Made by a program: the position numbers and the translations under genes. The notes below the pieces were generated by a model. It was not told the origin of the DNA. It ran no database searches and worked only from the letters and a program-made list of their open reading frames with translations. From Zhengella mangrovi (GTDB lineage: Bacteria; Pseudomonadota; Alphaproteobacteria; Rhizobiales; Rhizobiaceae): a stretch of 64,000 bases of DNA. Positions 8,863-18,576 of the stretch are shown here, one piece after another; position 1 is the stretch's first letter, and every line of letters begins with the position of its first letter. Location: the NCBI RefSeq assembly GCF_002727065.1, contig NZ_PDVP01000006.1, positions 161,636-225,635 on the forward strand, in the 5' to 3' direction.

Positions 8863-11118
8863 TCAGGCCGCGCTGCGGCCGGTCCTTGGCGGCAGCGGCA
8901 TGTTTGCAATGTCAGCCCGGCCGATAAGCAGGTTCTTGTAGCCGGCCGACACGAGATCCTCCACCGCGGCGGCGACCGTGGGGCTTGCCGGGTCGACCAC
9001 GCTGAGCACGATTTCCGCCGTGGCATTGCAAACGCGCTCGATGCCGCCGGCGTCGGTCGGGCCGCATTCGATGACGATCATGTCATAGACCTGGGCCAGG
9101 GCATCGAGGATGATCGACAGGCGCTCGATGGCCCTCGCGACGCGGTCCGGCGCGCCCATGCCCGTCGGGATGACGTGGCAGTTGGAATAGAGATCGCCGT
9201 GGATGATCTCGGAGAAGGACGCCGTTCCCGCCAGGAGGTCGGTGATACCCGGGCGCGCGTTGCGCTCCAGCATGGGCAGCGATGCGGCGGCGTCGGCCGT
9301 CAGGTCGACAACGACGATGCGCAGGCCGGCATCCGCCATGGCGCGCGCGGTCAGCACGGCGGCGGCGGCCCCCTCGTCGCCTTCCGGCGAAACGAAAACG
9401 GCGCGACCGGCACCGGCGGCCATCAGGCGGCTGGCCAGTTCGTCGCTCGCCAGACCGGGATGACGGACGGCCGGGCGGACCGTCTCGCGCGCCTTGCGCG
9501 CCGCGGCCATGGATGCCCTCGTATCGGCTGCCGACATGGCCTTTTCCACGGCCTGGGCGGATTCGAACGTATCATGCCCGGGTTGGCGCCGGGGCTGAAC
9601 GCGTGGCGCCGGCTCCGGCGGATCCTCGGCCACGATCGCCGCCACAGGCGTCTCAGGCGGCGGCGCCGCCACCCTGGCGGGGACCGGTTCGGCCCTGGCG
9701 ACCACGGGCATGGCGATTTCGGTTGCCGGCGCTGGCGGGGCCGATACGGTGCGCATGGCGCGGCCCGACACCAGTTCACCAAGCAGGGTGGCGACGGTCA
9801 TCAGCAGGAGCGCCCCGACGAAGGTGGCGCCAAGAATGGGGATCTTCTTGGGGAAATAGGGATCGCCGGGAACGATGGCGCGCGAGAAGACCCGCGCGTT
9901 GACCGGGCTGTAGGCCTTTTCCTTGCGCGACGCGGCCTCGCGGAAGCGCACGAGGTAGGATTCCAGGAGATCGCGCTGGGCCGCGGCCTCGCGTTCGAGG
10001 GCACGCAGTTCGACCTCGCTTTCCGAAACGCGGGCCGGTTCGGCCTTCAGCCGGTTCACGTCGGCAATGAGTTCGCGTTCACGCAGGCGGGCGGTCTCGG
10101 CTTCCGTCTTCAGGCCGGCGAGCACCTTGTTCGCCTCGGCCCGGATCTGGGTGTCGAGCTGGCCAAGCTGCGACCGGAGCGAACGGATGCGCGGATGATT
10201 GTCGAGCAGCGTCGTGGACAGGTCGGCGATCTCGGCGCGCAGGTCGACCTTCTTCTCGATCAGGCGCTGGATTAGCGACGACGTCTGGACTTCCGGAATG
10301 GCATCGACCGCGCCGCCGGTCTCCAGCGCGCTGCGGATGGACTGGGCGCGGGCCGCCGCGGCCGCCCGGCTGGCGCGGACGCGCGACAGTTCGGTGGAGA
10401 TCTCGGAAAGCTGCTGGGTGGCCAGCGAGGCGTTGTTCTGGCCGACGGGAATGTCGTTGGCGGCGCGATAGTCGGCGACGCGGGCTTCCGCGGCCTTCAC
10501 GCCCTCGCGCAGCTTGTCGATCTCCGGCTTCAGCCATTCGGTGGCCGTGGTGTCGGTTTCCAGCTTGGCCTTGCGCTGGAGCGCCATGTAGGCGTCGGCG
10601 ATGGCATTGGGCACATCGGCGGCCAGTTTCGGATCCTTGGAGGAGAACTGGATCACGATGACCCGCGTGCCCTCGGTGCGGTAGACCTTGAGCCTTTCGC
10701 GCATGTTGCGCAGCACCCGTTCTTCCAGCGTGCCCTGCGAGGGCTCCGTCAGGAAAGGAATCGACAGGGAGGTGCTCTGGGTGAACTCGCTGCGCGACGC
10801 CAGCTTCAGCTTGTCGGCGACCTGCGACAGCAGCGCCGTTGAGGCAACCAGCTCGACCTGCGACTGGACGCTTTCCTGATCCAGCGACTTGTCCTCGCCC
10901 GGCTGAAGATTGGGCCGCGTGTAGACCGATTCCCGGGTCTCGATCAGGATCCGGGTTTCCGCCATGTACTTGGGGCTGAGAACCATCGTGACGGCAAGGG
11001 CTGCTGCCGTCGCGGCAAGGGCAACGAGGAGGATGCGACCCTTCCTGCGCCACAAGCCGGCGACGAGGGCCGGGAAATCGATATCAACGTCTTGAGCCGT
11101 TCCATTCACGCCGGACAT
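8863..11118 (-). CDS. Wzz/GumC-type chain-length protein fused to a degenerate BY-kinase domain
   Basis: Inner-membrane polysaccharide co-polymerase of 751 residues. Order: Wzz domain with a first helix near residues 30-50 (LLVALAATAAALAVTMVLS), a long coiled-coil periplasmic region rich in Ala/Glu/Arg, a GNVR-like region, a second helix near residue 430, a Pro/Ala-rich linker, and a C-terminal MinD/BY-kinase fold from about residue 570. The Walker A position reads SPEGDEGAAAA with no GK(S/T). The A' segment (VVVDLTADA) is kept, but the Walker B end is MIVIECGP and no tyrosine cluster is present at the C-terminus. It is therefore probably catalytically dead. The start at 11118 follows GGAG; a longer frame to 11172 is less likely. 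Divergent from the wza-like gene. Confidence 0.9.
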   Translation of the reverse strand: MSGVNGTAQDVDIDFPALVAGLWRRKGRILLVALAATAAALAVTMVLSPKYMAETRILIETRESVYTRPNLQPGEDKSLDQESVQSQVELVASTALLSQVADKLKLASRSEFTQSTSLSIPFLTEPSQGTLEERVLRNMRERLKVYRTEGTRVIVIQFSSKDPKLAADVPNAIADAYMALQRKAKLETDTTATEWLKPEIDKLREGVKAAEARVADYRAANDIPVGQNNASLATQQLSEISTELSRVRASRAAAAARAQSIRSALETGGAVDAIPEVQTSSLIQRLIEKKVDLRAEIADLSTTLLDNHPRIRSLRSQLGQLDTQIRAEANKVLAGLKTEAETARLRERELIADVNRLKAEPARVSESEVELRALEREAAAQRDLLESYLVRFREAASRKEKAYSPVNARVFSRAIVPGDPYFPKKIPILGATFVGALLLMTVATLLGELVSGRAMRTVSAPPAPATEIAMPVVARAEPVPARVAAPPPETPVAAIVAEDPPEPAPRVQPRRQPGHDTFESAQAVEKAMSAADTRASMAAARKARETVRPAVRHPGLASDELASRLMAAGAGRAVFVSPEGDEGAAAAVLTARAMADAGLRIVVVDLTADAAASLPMLERNARPGITDLLAGTASFSEIIHGDLYSNCHVIPTGMGAPDRVARAIERLSIILDALAQVYDMIVIECGPTDAGGIERVCNATAEIVLSVVDPASPTVAAAVEDLVSAGYKNLLIGRADIANMPLPPRTGRSAA

Positions 11119-11388
11119 GCGTTTACTCCGAATACTATCCGACGCACATGGTAAACGGGCTTGGTTTCCCACACGTTAAAATGAAAGACGTCGCTTAATC
11201 AGGTCCGAATAATGTCCCGGACCCGCGATGGCGGGCATACGCCCGGCCCGGCGCCCCATTGGAAAAGGCGTTTTCGAGGGCCGATGCGCGGCGGCTTTAC
11301 CGGGCATTAACCCTAACAACAGATAAGTGGATGCCGATGAATGCGGACCGGTGCCCCGGCACTGCCGCTCCCATGAGGGTAAGAGTTC

Positions 11389-11955
11389 ATGAACCGCCGC
11401 GTATTCGCCCTTGCCGCCCTTTCCGCCACCCTGGCAGCGACAACCGGGTGCACCGCCTATCGACCGACGCCGCCGGCGTTTCACAAGGCCCTGTACCAGC
11501 CGTACCGCCTGGATGCCGGTGACCGGGTCCGCATCACCGTGTTCGAGCAGGAGGGCCTGACAAACACCTATTCGGTCGACCAGTCGGGCTACATCGCCTT
11601 TCCGCTCGTCGGGCAGGTTCCGGCGCGCGGCCGCACCGTGACCGAACTCGAAGCCGCGATCGCGCAGGAACTGCGCGCCGGCTACATCCGCGATCCCGAC
11701 GTCTCGGTCGAGATCGATCGCTACCGGCCGATCTTCGTCATGGGCGAGGTCGGCGCGGCCGGGCAATATTCCTACGTCCCCGGCCTGACGGTCCAGAAGG
11801 CGATCGCGCTCGCCGGCGGCTTCTCGGCACGGGCCAGCCAGGGCAGCGTCGACGTGACCCGCGCGATCAACGGCAAGGTCATGACCGGCCGCGTGCTGCT
11901 GTCCGATCCGCTCCTGCCCGGCGACACGGTCTACGTGCGCGAACGCTTCTTCTGA
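11389..11955 (+). CDS. polysaccharide export lipoprotein, short Wza-like
   Basis: Outer-membrane/periplasmic exporter of 188 residues. A lipoprotein signal ends in the lipobox ATTGC (Cys near residue 21). It is followed by a polysaccharide-export (PES) domain (DAGDRVRITVFEQ) and one SLBB domain (FVMGEVGAAGQYSYVPG). It lacks the C-terminal membrane-spanning helix region of full-length Wza (about 380 residues), as is common in rhizobial exporters. The ATG follows GAGGGTAAG. The 270-base gap before it holds the divergent promoters for this gene and the wzz-type gene, plus a small hairpin near 11222-11236; no clear -10/-35 pair is visible. Confidence 0.92.
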   Translation: MNRRVFALAALSATLAATTGCTAYRPTPPAFHKALYQPYRLDAGDRVRITVFEQEGLTNTYSVDQSGYIAFPLVGQVPARGRTVTELEAAIAQELRAGYIRDPDVSVEIDRYRPIFVMGEVGAAGQYSYVPGLTVQKAIALAGGFSARASQGSVDVTRAINGKVMTGRVLLSDPLLPGDTVYVRERFF

Positions 11956-11962
11956 CCCGAAC

Positions 11963-13099
11963 ATGTCCGATTCCCGGCCGCTGAACATTGTCCATTGCTT
12001 CCGTTCTCCGGTGGGCGGGATCTTCCGCCATGTGCGCGACCTCTCCCGGGCGCAGCAGGCGGAGGGGCACAGGGTCGGCATCATCTGCGATTCCACGACC
12101 GGCGGCGACTTCGAGGCACGCATGCTCGAAGCGCTCGAACCGGAACTGTCGCTCGGTGTCCAGCGCACCGCCATGCAACGTCACATCGGCCCCGGCGACC
12201 TCATGGCCGCGGCCAGAACATACAGTCTCATCAAGGAATTGAAGCCGGACGTGGTTCACGGCCACGGCGCCAAGGGTGGCGTCTATGCCCGTGCGTTCGG
12301 CTCGCTTCTGCGGGTTTCCAGGTCTCGCGTCGCCCGCCTCTATTCACCGCATGGCGGAAGCCTGCACTACGACCCCGACACCAAGACGGGCCGCTTCTTC
12401 TTCTTCCTGGAGAAACAGCTGTCGCGGCTGAGCGACTGCATCCTGTTCGTGTCGGAGCATGAGCGCCAGACCTTCCTGACCAAGGTCGGGCGGCCGCACT
12501 GCCGGTCGGAGCTGGTCTACAACGGGCTGACGCCGGGCGAATTCGAGCCCGTCGCGCCCGATCCGGACGCCACCGACTTCCTGTTCATGGGCATGCTGCG
12601 CGACCTGAAAGGGCCGGACATCTTCGTCGATGCCGTCCTCAAGGTGACGCGCCCGGATGGCACGCCCGCCAGCGCGACCGTTGTCGGCGAGGGCGAGGAC
12701 CGCGCCATGCTGGTGGAGCGGGTGCGGGCGGCCGGCGCCACGGACCGGATTTCCTTTCACCCGCCGATGCCGGCCCGCGAGGCTTTCCGGCTGGGCCGCA
12801 TCATGGTGCTGTCCTCGCGCGCCGAGGCGCTGCCCTACACGGTGCTGGAGACGCTTGCGGCCGGCAAGATCATGATCGCCAGCCGTGTCGGCGGCATTCC
12901 GGAGATGCTCGGCGAGACCTCCCCTGCCCTGACCGAACCCGACCCGCACCGGCTGGCGGCGACCATGCAGGCCGCCCTGGCCGACGAGGCCGGTTTCCAT
13001 GCCGCCATGCCCGGGATCGAGACCCTGAAGGCGCGGTTTTCGTCCGACGTCATGGCGTGGCGGATCACCGGCCTCTACCGCGAAATCCTCGCCGCCTGA
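11963..13099 (+). CDS. family 4 glycosyltransferase
   Basis: GT-B fold sugar transferase of 378 residues, probably adding a sugar to the lipid-linked exopolysaccharide repeat. The N-terminal acceptor domain has SPVGGIFRHVRDLS and VHGHGAKGGVYAR. The C-terminal donor domain has GEGEDRAMLVERV and the retaining-enzyme E-x7-E motif in SSRAEALPYTVLE near residue 285. It starts 7 bases after the wza-like gene and so is in the same operon. Donor and acceptor sugars unknown. Confidence 0.92.
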   Translation: MSDSRPLNIVHCFRSPVGGIFRHVRDLSRAQQAEGHRVGIICDSTTGGDFEARMLEALEPELSLGVQRTAMQRHIGPGDLMAAARTYSLIKELKPDVVHGHGAKGGVYARAFGSLLRVSRSRVARLYSPHGGSLHYDPDTKTGRFFFFLEKQLSRLSDCILFVSEHERQTFLTKVGRPHCRSELVYNGLTPGEFEPVAPDPDATDFLFMGMLRDLKGPDIFVDAVLKVTRPDGTPASATVVGEGEDRAMLVERVRAAGATDRISFHPPMPAREAFRLGRIMVLSSRAEALPYTVLETLAAGKIMIASRVGGIPEMLGETSPALTEPDPHRLAATMQAALADEAGFHAAMPGIETLKARFSSDVMAWRITGLYREILAA

Positions 13100-13176
13100 T
13101 CAAGGGTTTCTTAGCAACCCGCTGATATAAAATCCCCCATGCCAGTATTCGGCAAAGCCTTGCTTGCAGGACCGGG

Positions 13177-14718
13177 ATGAACCAGATCGATCCGAAAAAG
13201 ACCTATTCGCCTGAGACGGTGCGCTCCTTTCAGCCGGAGGACAGCGACCGGGCCGAGGTGAAACGCGCACTCAACGCGATGGCGAAGACCGTGGCGGCGC
13301 AATATCGCGACGACTCGCTCTCTCCCAACCTGATCGGCGGGATCGTGCGCCTGTTCGAGTTCTACGTGATGTTCCTGACGGGTTTCGCCGTCTTCGCGAA
13401 CTATCTCGGCTCGCCCTTCCTGCAGGTTCCGCTCTACGTCGCGGCCATCTTCGTCGGCTCGATCCTGACGGTGGTGATGTTCGAATTCGCCGAGGGCTAC
13501 CGGATCAGCCGGCTGCGCCGTCCCTTCCTGCGTCTCGACCGCACGGTGCTGGCCTATGCCGGCACCTTCGGCCTGCTCGCGCTGACCTCCGTCTTCCTCA
13601 AGATCTCGGCGGATTTCTCCCGCGTCTGGTTCGGCACCTGGGCCGTGACCGGGTTTGTCGGGATCCTCGTGCTGCGGGCCGTCTTTGCCCGGCTGATTGC
13701 CCGCTGGTCGCGCAACGGCCGGATGGAGCGGCGCGCCGTCATCGTCGGCGGCGGCAAGGAGGCGGAGAAGCTGATCCGCTCGATCGAGCGCTCTCCGCAC
13801 AACGACGTGCGCATCTGCGGCATCTTCGACGACCGCGACGACAGCCGCTCGCCGCCGATCGTGGCCGGCTATCCCAAGCTCGGCACCGTCGATGACCTGC
13901 TTGAATTCGCGCGCATCGCACGCATCGACATGATGATCGTCGCCCTGCCGCTGACCGCGGAACGGCGCGTGCTGACCATGCTCAAGAAGCTCTGGGTGCT
14001 GCCCGTCGACATCCGGCTTTCGGCCCATGCCAACATGCTGCAGTTCCGCCCGCGCTCCTATTCCTACGTCGGCAACGTGCCGATGCTGGACATTTTCGAC
14101 AAGCCGATCACCGACTGGGATTCGGTGGCCAAGCGGATGTTCGACATCGTCTTCTCGGCGCTGGCGATCATCGCCTTCTCGCCGGTGATGCTGGCCACGG
14201 CCATCGCCATCAAGCTGGAGAGCAAGGGGCCGGTGCTTTTCAAGCAGAAGCGCCACGGCTTCAACAACGAGCCGATCGAGGTCTACAAGTTCCGCTCGAT
14301 GTACACCGAGATGTGCGACCCGACGGCCAAGCAGGCGGTCACCAAGGACGATCCGCGCGTCACCCGGGTCGGCCGCTTCATCCGCAAGACGTCGATCGAC
14401 GAGCTGCCGCAGTTCTTCAACGCGCTGTTCGGCTCGCTGTCGCTGGTCGGCCCGCGTCCGCACGCGGTGGCCGCACAGGCGCACAACCTGCTGTTCACCG
14501 AGGTGGTCGACGGCTATTTCGCCCGCCACCGGGTGAAGCCGGGCGTCACCGGCTGGGCGCAGATCAACGGCTGGCGCGGCGAGGTGGACAGCGACGAGAA
14601 GATCCAGCGGCGCACCGAGTTCGACCTCTACTACATCGAGAACTGGTCGCTGCTGTTCGATCTCAAGATCCTGTTCCTGACCCCGATCCGGCTGCTGAAA
14701 ACGGACAACGCATATTGA
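13177..14718 (+). CDS. undecaprenyl-phosphate hexose-1-phosphate transferase (initiating glycosyltransferase)
   Basis: Polyisoprenyl-phosphate hexose-1-phosphotransferase of the WbaP/ExoY superfamily, starting repeat-unit assembly on undecaprenyl phosphate. The 513 residues have four N-terminal helices (about 50-170), a cytoplasmic Rossmann-like segment (AVIVGGGKEAEKLI) and the C-terminal catalytic domain. The latter carries the KRMFDIVFSALAI helix, YKFRSM, the Asp-Glu region SIDELPQFFN, LVGPRPHA and VKPGVTGWAQINGWRGE. The length fits the rhizobial UppE-type enzymes. The ATG at 13177 follows AGGA. The stop overlaps the start of the next gene. Confidence 0.93.
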   Translation: MNQIDPKKTYSPETVRSFQPEDSDRAEVKRALNAMAKTVAAQYRDDSLSPNLIGGIVRLFEFYVMFLTGFAVFANYLGSPFLQVPLYVAAIFVGSILTVVMFEFAEGYRISRLRRPFLRLDRTVLAYAGTFGLLALTSVFLKISADFSRVWFGTWAVTGFVGILVLRAVFARLIARWSRNGRMERRAVIVGGGKEAEKLIRSIERSPHNDVRICGIFDDRDDSRSPPIVAGYPKLGTVDDLLEFARIARIDMMIVALPLTAERRVLTMLKKLWVLPVDIRLSAHANMLQFRPRSYSYVGNVPMLDIFDKPITDWDSVAKRMFDIVFSALAIIAFSPVMLATAIAIKLESKGPVLFKQKRHGFNNEPIEVYKFRSMYTEMCDPTAKQAVTKDDPRVTRVGRFIRKTSIDELPQFFNALFGSLSLVGPRPHAVAAQAHNLLFTEVVDGYFARHRVKPGVTGWAQINGWRGEVDSDEKIQRRTEFDLYYIENWSLLFDLKILFLTPIRLLKTDNAY

Positions 14719-15983
14719 GCGCGATTGCCCACGACATCCCGCGTTCGGCGATCAATGCCAAGCTGGCCGCCATGGCCGGCACGTTCTCGGTGGCCATCGC
14801 CACCGCCCTTGCGGGGTTCGTGATCCGGGAGCCGGCGCCCTACGAGATTTACATGGTCGGGCTGATCGCGCTGTGGGCCCTGTCCGGGGCACTCACCTTC
14901 TCGCGCTCGATCACGCCGCTGTTCACGCTCATCATCACCTTCAACATCGGCGGCTTCCTGTCGATGCTGACCATGGCGGAGATCCGCGACACGCCGCTCT
15001 ACCTGGCCGTCTCGCTGTTCCTGGGCTTCTCGGCGATCTTCTACGCGGCGGTGCTGGAAACCCGCCCGCATTATTTCAGGCCGATGTTCACTGCCTGGGT
15101 GATCGGCGCCTCCGGCACGTCCCTGCTCGGCATCCTGGGCTATTTCCATGCCTTTCCGGGGGCGGAAATGTTCACGCTTTACGGCCGCGCGGCGGGTGCC
15201 TTCCAGGATCCCAACGTGTTCGGCCCCTATCTCGCGGCGCCCGGCTTCTACCTCGTCTACCGGCTCGTCGCGGGCCGGATCAGCGACATGGCGCGCGTCG
15301 CGCTGCCGCTGCTCCTGATCACGCTCGGCGTGTTCATGTCCTTCTCGCGCGGGGCCTGGGGGCTCTACGGGCTCGGCATCGCCGTCCTGGTGATGATGAT
15401 GTTCATCCAGAACACGTCGACGCGATTCCGGCTGCGGATCATCATCATGACCGCGGTCGCGGTACTGCTGCTGATCGTGGCGATCGCGATCGCGCTGCAG
15501 ATCCCCTCCGTGCACGAACTGTTCGAGACCCGCGCCAAGCTGGTGCAGGACTACGACGGCGCGCGGCTGGGCCGGTTCGCGCGCCACATCATCGGCTTCA
15601 CCATGGCGCTGGAAAAGCCGCTCGGAATCGGGCCCCTGAATTTCGGGCTGATCTACGGCGAGGACACGCACAACATCTGGCTGAAAGCGCTGATGGACTA
15701 CGGCTGGCTGGGCTTCTGCTCGCTGTTCCTGCTGGTGATCTGGACGCTGGCCGCCGGCGCGCGGATCCTGTTCAGGCCGCGGCCCTGGCAGCCCTTCTTC
15801 ATGACCGCCTATGTCGCCTTTCTCGGCCACATCCTGCTCGGCACCGTGATCGACATCGACCACTGGCGCCATTTCTACATCCTGCTCGGCATGGTCTGGG
15901 GCGTCATCGGGCTGGAGCACAAGGTGCAGGCAGCGCGCGCCGCGGGGCGCGAGCACCCGGCGCTGGCGGCAGGCCGGGCATGA
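14715..15983 (+). CDS. O-antigen polymerase/ligase-like membrane protein (Wzy/WaaL)
   Basis: Polytopic membrane protein of 422 residues, about ten to eleven helices, with the Wzy_C motif region FSRGAWGLYG and the periplasmic loop GIGPLNFG...DTHNIWLKALMDYGWLG containing the conserved His of the family. It probably polymerises repeat units. The start is taken as TTG at 14715, overlapping the upstream stop as TTGA, which suggests translational coupling; an ATG at 14772 (403 residues) is the alternative. No flippase gene (Wzx) accompanies it in this window. Confidence 0.85.
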   Translation: MSAIAHDIPRSAINAKLAAMAGTFSVAIATALAGFVIREPAPYEIYMVGLIALWALSGALTFSRSITPLFTLIITFNIGGFLSMLTMAEIRDTPLYLAVSLFLGFSAIFYAAVLETRPHYFRPMFTAWVIGASGTSLLGILGYFHAFPGAEMFTLYGRAAGAFQDPNVFGPYLAAPGFYLVYRLVAGRISDMARVALPLLLITLGVFMSFSRGAWGLYGLGIAVLVMMMFIQNTSTRFRLRIIIMTAVAVLLLIVAIAIALQIPSVHELFETRAKLVQDYDGARLGRFARHIIGFTMALEKPLGIGPLNFGLIYGEDTHNIWLKALMDYGWLGFCSLFLLVIWTLAAGARILFRPRPWQPFFMTAYVAFLGHILLGTVIDIDHWRHFYILLGMVWGVIGLEHKVQAARAAGREHPALAAGRA

Positions 15984-16009
15984 AATGACAGGGCCCGGTA
16001 TTATTCCGG

Positions 16010-16037
16010 TTGCCAGCGGGGCCGTTGCCAGCTAGAA
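16010..16037 (+). promoter_or_regulatory. probable promoter of tRNA-Pro
   Basis: TTGCCA (16010-16015), a 16-base spacer and CTAGAA (16032-16037) lie just upstream of the tRNA; the predicted start at about 16043 is 5 bases before the mature 5' end. Both boxes are imperfect. Confidence 0.5.
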
Positions 16038-16047
16038 GGCCAACCGT

Positions 16048-16124
<77 letters not shown>

Positions 16125-16196
16125 TTTTCCTCACCGGATCAGACGACTGGCAGGCCACGCCTGCGACGGCCCGCCGTGCGTCGAAACGCAACGGTG

Positions 16197-16490
16197 TCAG
16201 TCGATTCCGTCGACGATGACCACCGTGCTCTTCGAATTGGCGTGGCGGATGGCGGCAACCGGGGCATATTCGTCGGAGCGTGCAAAGGCCTTGGCGCTTG
16301 CCATGTCCGGGAACTCGATGATCACCAGGCGGGTCGGTGTCCACAGCTCGCTGTCGACCACGTCCAGTTCACCGCCCCGGGCGCGGTAGCGGCCACCGTA
16401 TTTTTCCGCCAGCGCCTTCGCCTTGGGCAGGTATTCCTTGTAGGCCTCCGCGTCGCGGATATCGACATCGGCGATGATGAATGCGGGCAT
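16197..16490 (-). CDS. DUF1330 family protein
   Basis: A 97-residue ferredoxin-like (dimeric alpha-beta barrel) protein starting MPAFIIADVDIRD, with the family motifs YLPKAKALAEKYGGRYRARGG and RLVIIEFPDMASAKAF. Biochemical role unknown. The ATG at 16490 follows a perfect GGAGG; an upstream in-frame start is unlikely. It lies 20 bases downstream of the merR gene and may be co-transcribed. Confidence 0.9.
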   Translation of the reverse strand: MPAFIIADVDIRDAEAYKEYLPKAKALAEKYGGRYRARGGELDVVDSELWTPTRLVIIEFPDMASAKAFARSDEYAPVAAIRHANSKSTVVIVDGID

Positions 16491-16510
16491 GGTTTCCTCC
16501 AGGTTGGCGA

Positions 16511-17056
16511 TCAGCGGACCTGATCGAGCAGGCGCTTGCATTCCAGGAGGTCGAACAGCGCCTCCTGCAGCAGGGCGCGATTGTCCTTCGACAGCTTGCC
16601 GGAGCCGGCATCGACCGGACCGTCGTCATCGGGACGGCCAAGACCGAAGAAGCGGCGCGGCTGCTTCGGGCGTGCCTCGCCGACGAGCTGGTCGTCATCG
16701 ACCGGCGCTTCCGGCGCGGCATGGGGCTTCTGCGATTCCAGCTCGGTCTGCTTCTTCTGGGCGATCGCCTCGATGGCCGAGACATCGCCGCTGCCCAGCG
16801 CAACGACGAAGGGCACGCCGTTCTCCTTGACCAGGCGCTGCACGCCCTTGATCGTGTAGCCCTGATCGTAGAGCAGATGGCGGATGCCCTTGATCAGCTC
16901 CACGTCCTGTGGCCGGTAATAGCGACGGCCGCCGCCACGCTTCATCGGCTTGATCTGGACGAAACGGGTTTCCCAGAAGCGCAGGACATGCTGCGGAAGA
17001 TCGAGATCCTCCGCCACTTCCGAAATCGTCCTGAAGGCGTCCGGGCTCTTTTCCAT
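16511..17056 (-). CDS. MerR-family transcriptional regulator
   Basis: 181 residues. The N-terminal winged-helix domain (about residues 8-75) includes [25 protein letters not shown] and the wing [15 protein letters not shown]. The C-terminal part is a basic/acidic low-complexity linker and a short helix, with no metal-binding Cys pattern. It follows ihfA in the conserved alphaproteobacterial run plsX-fabH-ihfA-merR; the ligand and targets are unknown. Confidence 0.93.
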   Translation of the reverse strand: MEKSPDAFRTISEVAEDLDLPQHVLRFWETRFVQIKPMKRGGGRRYYRPQDVELIKGIRHLLYDQGYTIKGVQRLVKENGVPFVVALGSGDVSAIEAIAQKKQTELESQKPHAAPEAPVDDDQLVGEARPKQPRRFFGLGRPDDDGPVDAGSGKLSKDNRALLQEALFDLLECKRLLDQVR

Positions 17057-17169
17057 GGCTCACTCCCGATCAAGATCACGGCGACCCGGACCGGCGGCCA
17101 CGAATCAACATCCCTCATCTGACCGCTGTCAGCGAACGGATGCAAGACCGGCGTCACCTCCCCTGCGGG

Positions 17170-17484
17170 TCAGTCTCCGCGGGATTGCTTGTGGGCGTCG
17201 ATGATCTTGTTCTTGAGAACGTTGGAAGCCTTGAAGGTCATCACCTTGCGCGGAAGGATCGGGACTTCCTGGCCCGTCTTCGGGTTTCGACCGATCCGCT
17301 CGTTCTTGGAGCGAACCTGAAATGTCGCGAAGGATGACAGCTTGACCGTCTCGCCACGCACGATGGCGTCGCAGATTTCATCAAGCACCGATTCAACCAA
17401 TTGGGCCGATTCCGTGCGGGACAATCCCACCTTGCGGTAGACCGCCTCCGCCAGATCAGCGCGAGTTATCGTTTTGCCGCTCAT
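17170..17484 (-). CDS. ihfA: integration host factor subunit alpha
   Basis: DNA-bending nucleoid protein, heterodimer partner of IhfB. The 104 residues show the HU/IHF fold with [13 protein letters not shown], the arm region [11 protein letters not shown] carrying the minor-groove Pro, and RKVMTFKAS. Length and sequence favour IHF-alpha over HU. It lies 120 bases after fabH and 113 before merR on the same strand. Confidence 0.95.
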   Translation of the reverse strand: MSGKTITRADLAEAVYRKVGLSRTESAQLVESVLDEICDAIVRGETVKLSSFATFQVRSKNERIGRNPKTGQEVPILPRKVMTFKASNVLKNKIIDAHKQSRGD

Positions 17485-17604
17485 GCGCCGGTTCCAGCCC
17501 GTCCTCTCCCTGATAGCAGAAAACCTACCCGCGACAGGGAGGCAAGGTCAAGGTGAAATCCCACCCGATTCGCCCGCAAATCCTGACAGGAAAAGACGTT
17601 TTTC

Positions 17605-18576
17605 CTACATTCGGACCAGAACGGCGCCCCAGGTGAAGCCCCCGCCCATGGCTTCCAGCAATACGAGGTCGCCCTGCTTGATGCGTCCGTCGTTGATCGC
17701 TTCGGTCAGGGCAAGCGGCACCGAGGCCGCCGATGTGTTGCCATGATGATCGACGGTCACGACCGTCTTTTCCTCCGGGATTCCCAGCTTGCGGGCAGAG
17801 GCATCGATGATCCGCTTGTTGGCCTGGTGGGGCACGAACCAGTCGAGATCGTCGGCGGTGATCCCGGCCTGGGCGAAGACATCCTCGATCACGTCGGTGA
17901 TCATGCCGACGGCGTGCTTGAACACCTCGCGTCCCTGCATGCGCAGGTGGCCGATGGTGCCGGTGGTGGAGACGCCGCCATCGACGTAGAGCTTGTCCTT
18001 GTGGCTGCCGTCGGAACGCAGCGAAGCCGCCAGGACGCCGCGGTCGCTGATCGCGCCGGTGCCTTCCCGCGCTTCGAGAACGACTGCGCCGGCACCGTCG
18101 CCGAACAGGACGCAGGTGGTCCGGTCATTCCAGTCGAGGATGCGGGAAAAGGTTTCCGAGCCGATGACCAGCGCACGCCTGGCCATGCCGCCGCGCAGGT
18201 GCAGGTCGGCGGTGTTGATGGCGAAGACGAAGCCGGAACAGACGGCCTGCATGTCGAAGGCATAGCCGTGGTGGATGCCGAGCCGCTCCTGGATTTCCAC
18301 CGCCGTCGCCGGGAAGGTGTTGTTCGGCGTGGACGAGGCAAGCACGATGAGGTCGATGTCGCCGGGCTGCAGGCCGGCCGCCTTCAGCGCCGCGCGTGCC
18401 GCCGCCTCGCCCAGCGAGGCCGTCGTCTCGTCTTCCGAGGCGATATGGCGCTGGCGGATGCCGGTGCGCTGGATGATCCATTCATCCGACGTCTCGACGA
18501 TATTCTCGAAGTCGGTGTTGGCCATGATGCGGCGCGGCAAGGACGAGCCTGCGCCGAGAATCACCGAACGGATCAT
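17605..18576 (-). CDS. fabH: 3-oxoacyl-ACP synthase III
   Basis: First condensation of fatty-acid synthesis: acetyl-CoA plus malonyl-ACP. The 323 residues carry the complete Cys-His-Asn triad: AVCSGFVFA (Cys near 114), [11 protein letters not shown] (His) and [10 protein letters not shown] (Asn). The ATG overlaps the plsX stop by 4 bases (ATGA), indicating coupled translation in the plsX-fabH operon. Confidence 0.97.
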   Translation of the reverse strand: MIRSVILGAGSSLPRRIMANTDFENIVETSDEWIIQRTGIRQRHIASEDETTASLGEAAARAALKAAGLQPGDIDLIVLASSTPNNTFPATAVEIQERLGIHHGYAFDMQAVCSGFVFAINTADLHLRGGMARRALVIGSETFSRILDWNDRTTCVLFGDGAGAVVLEAREGTGAISDRGVLAASLRSDGSHKDKLYVDGGVSTTGTIGHLRMQGREVFKHAVGMITDVIEDVFAQAGITADDLDWFVPHQANKRIIDASARKLGIPEEKTVVTVDHHGNTSAASVPLALTEAINDGRIKQGDLVLLEAMGGGFTWGAVLVRM

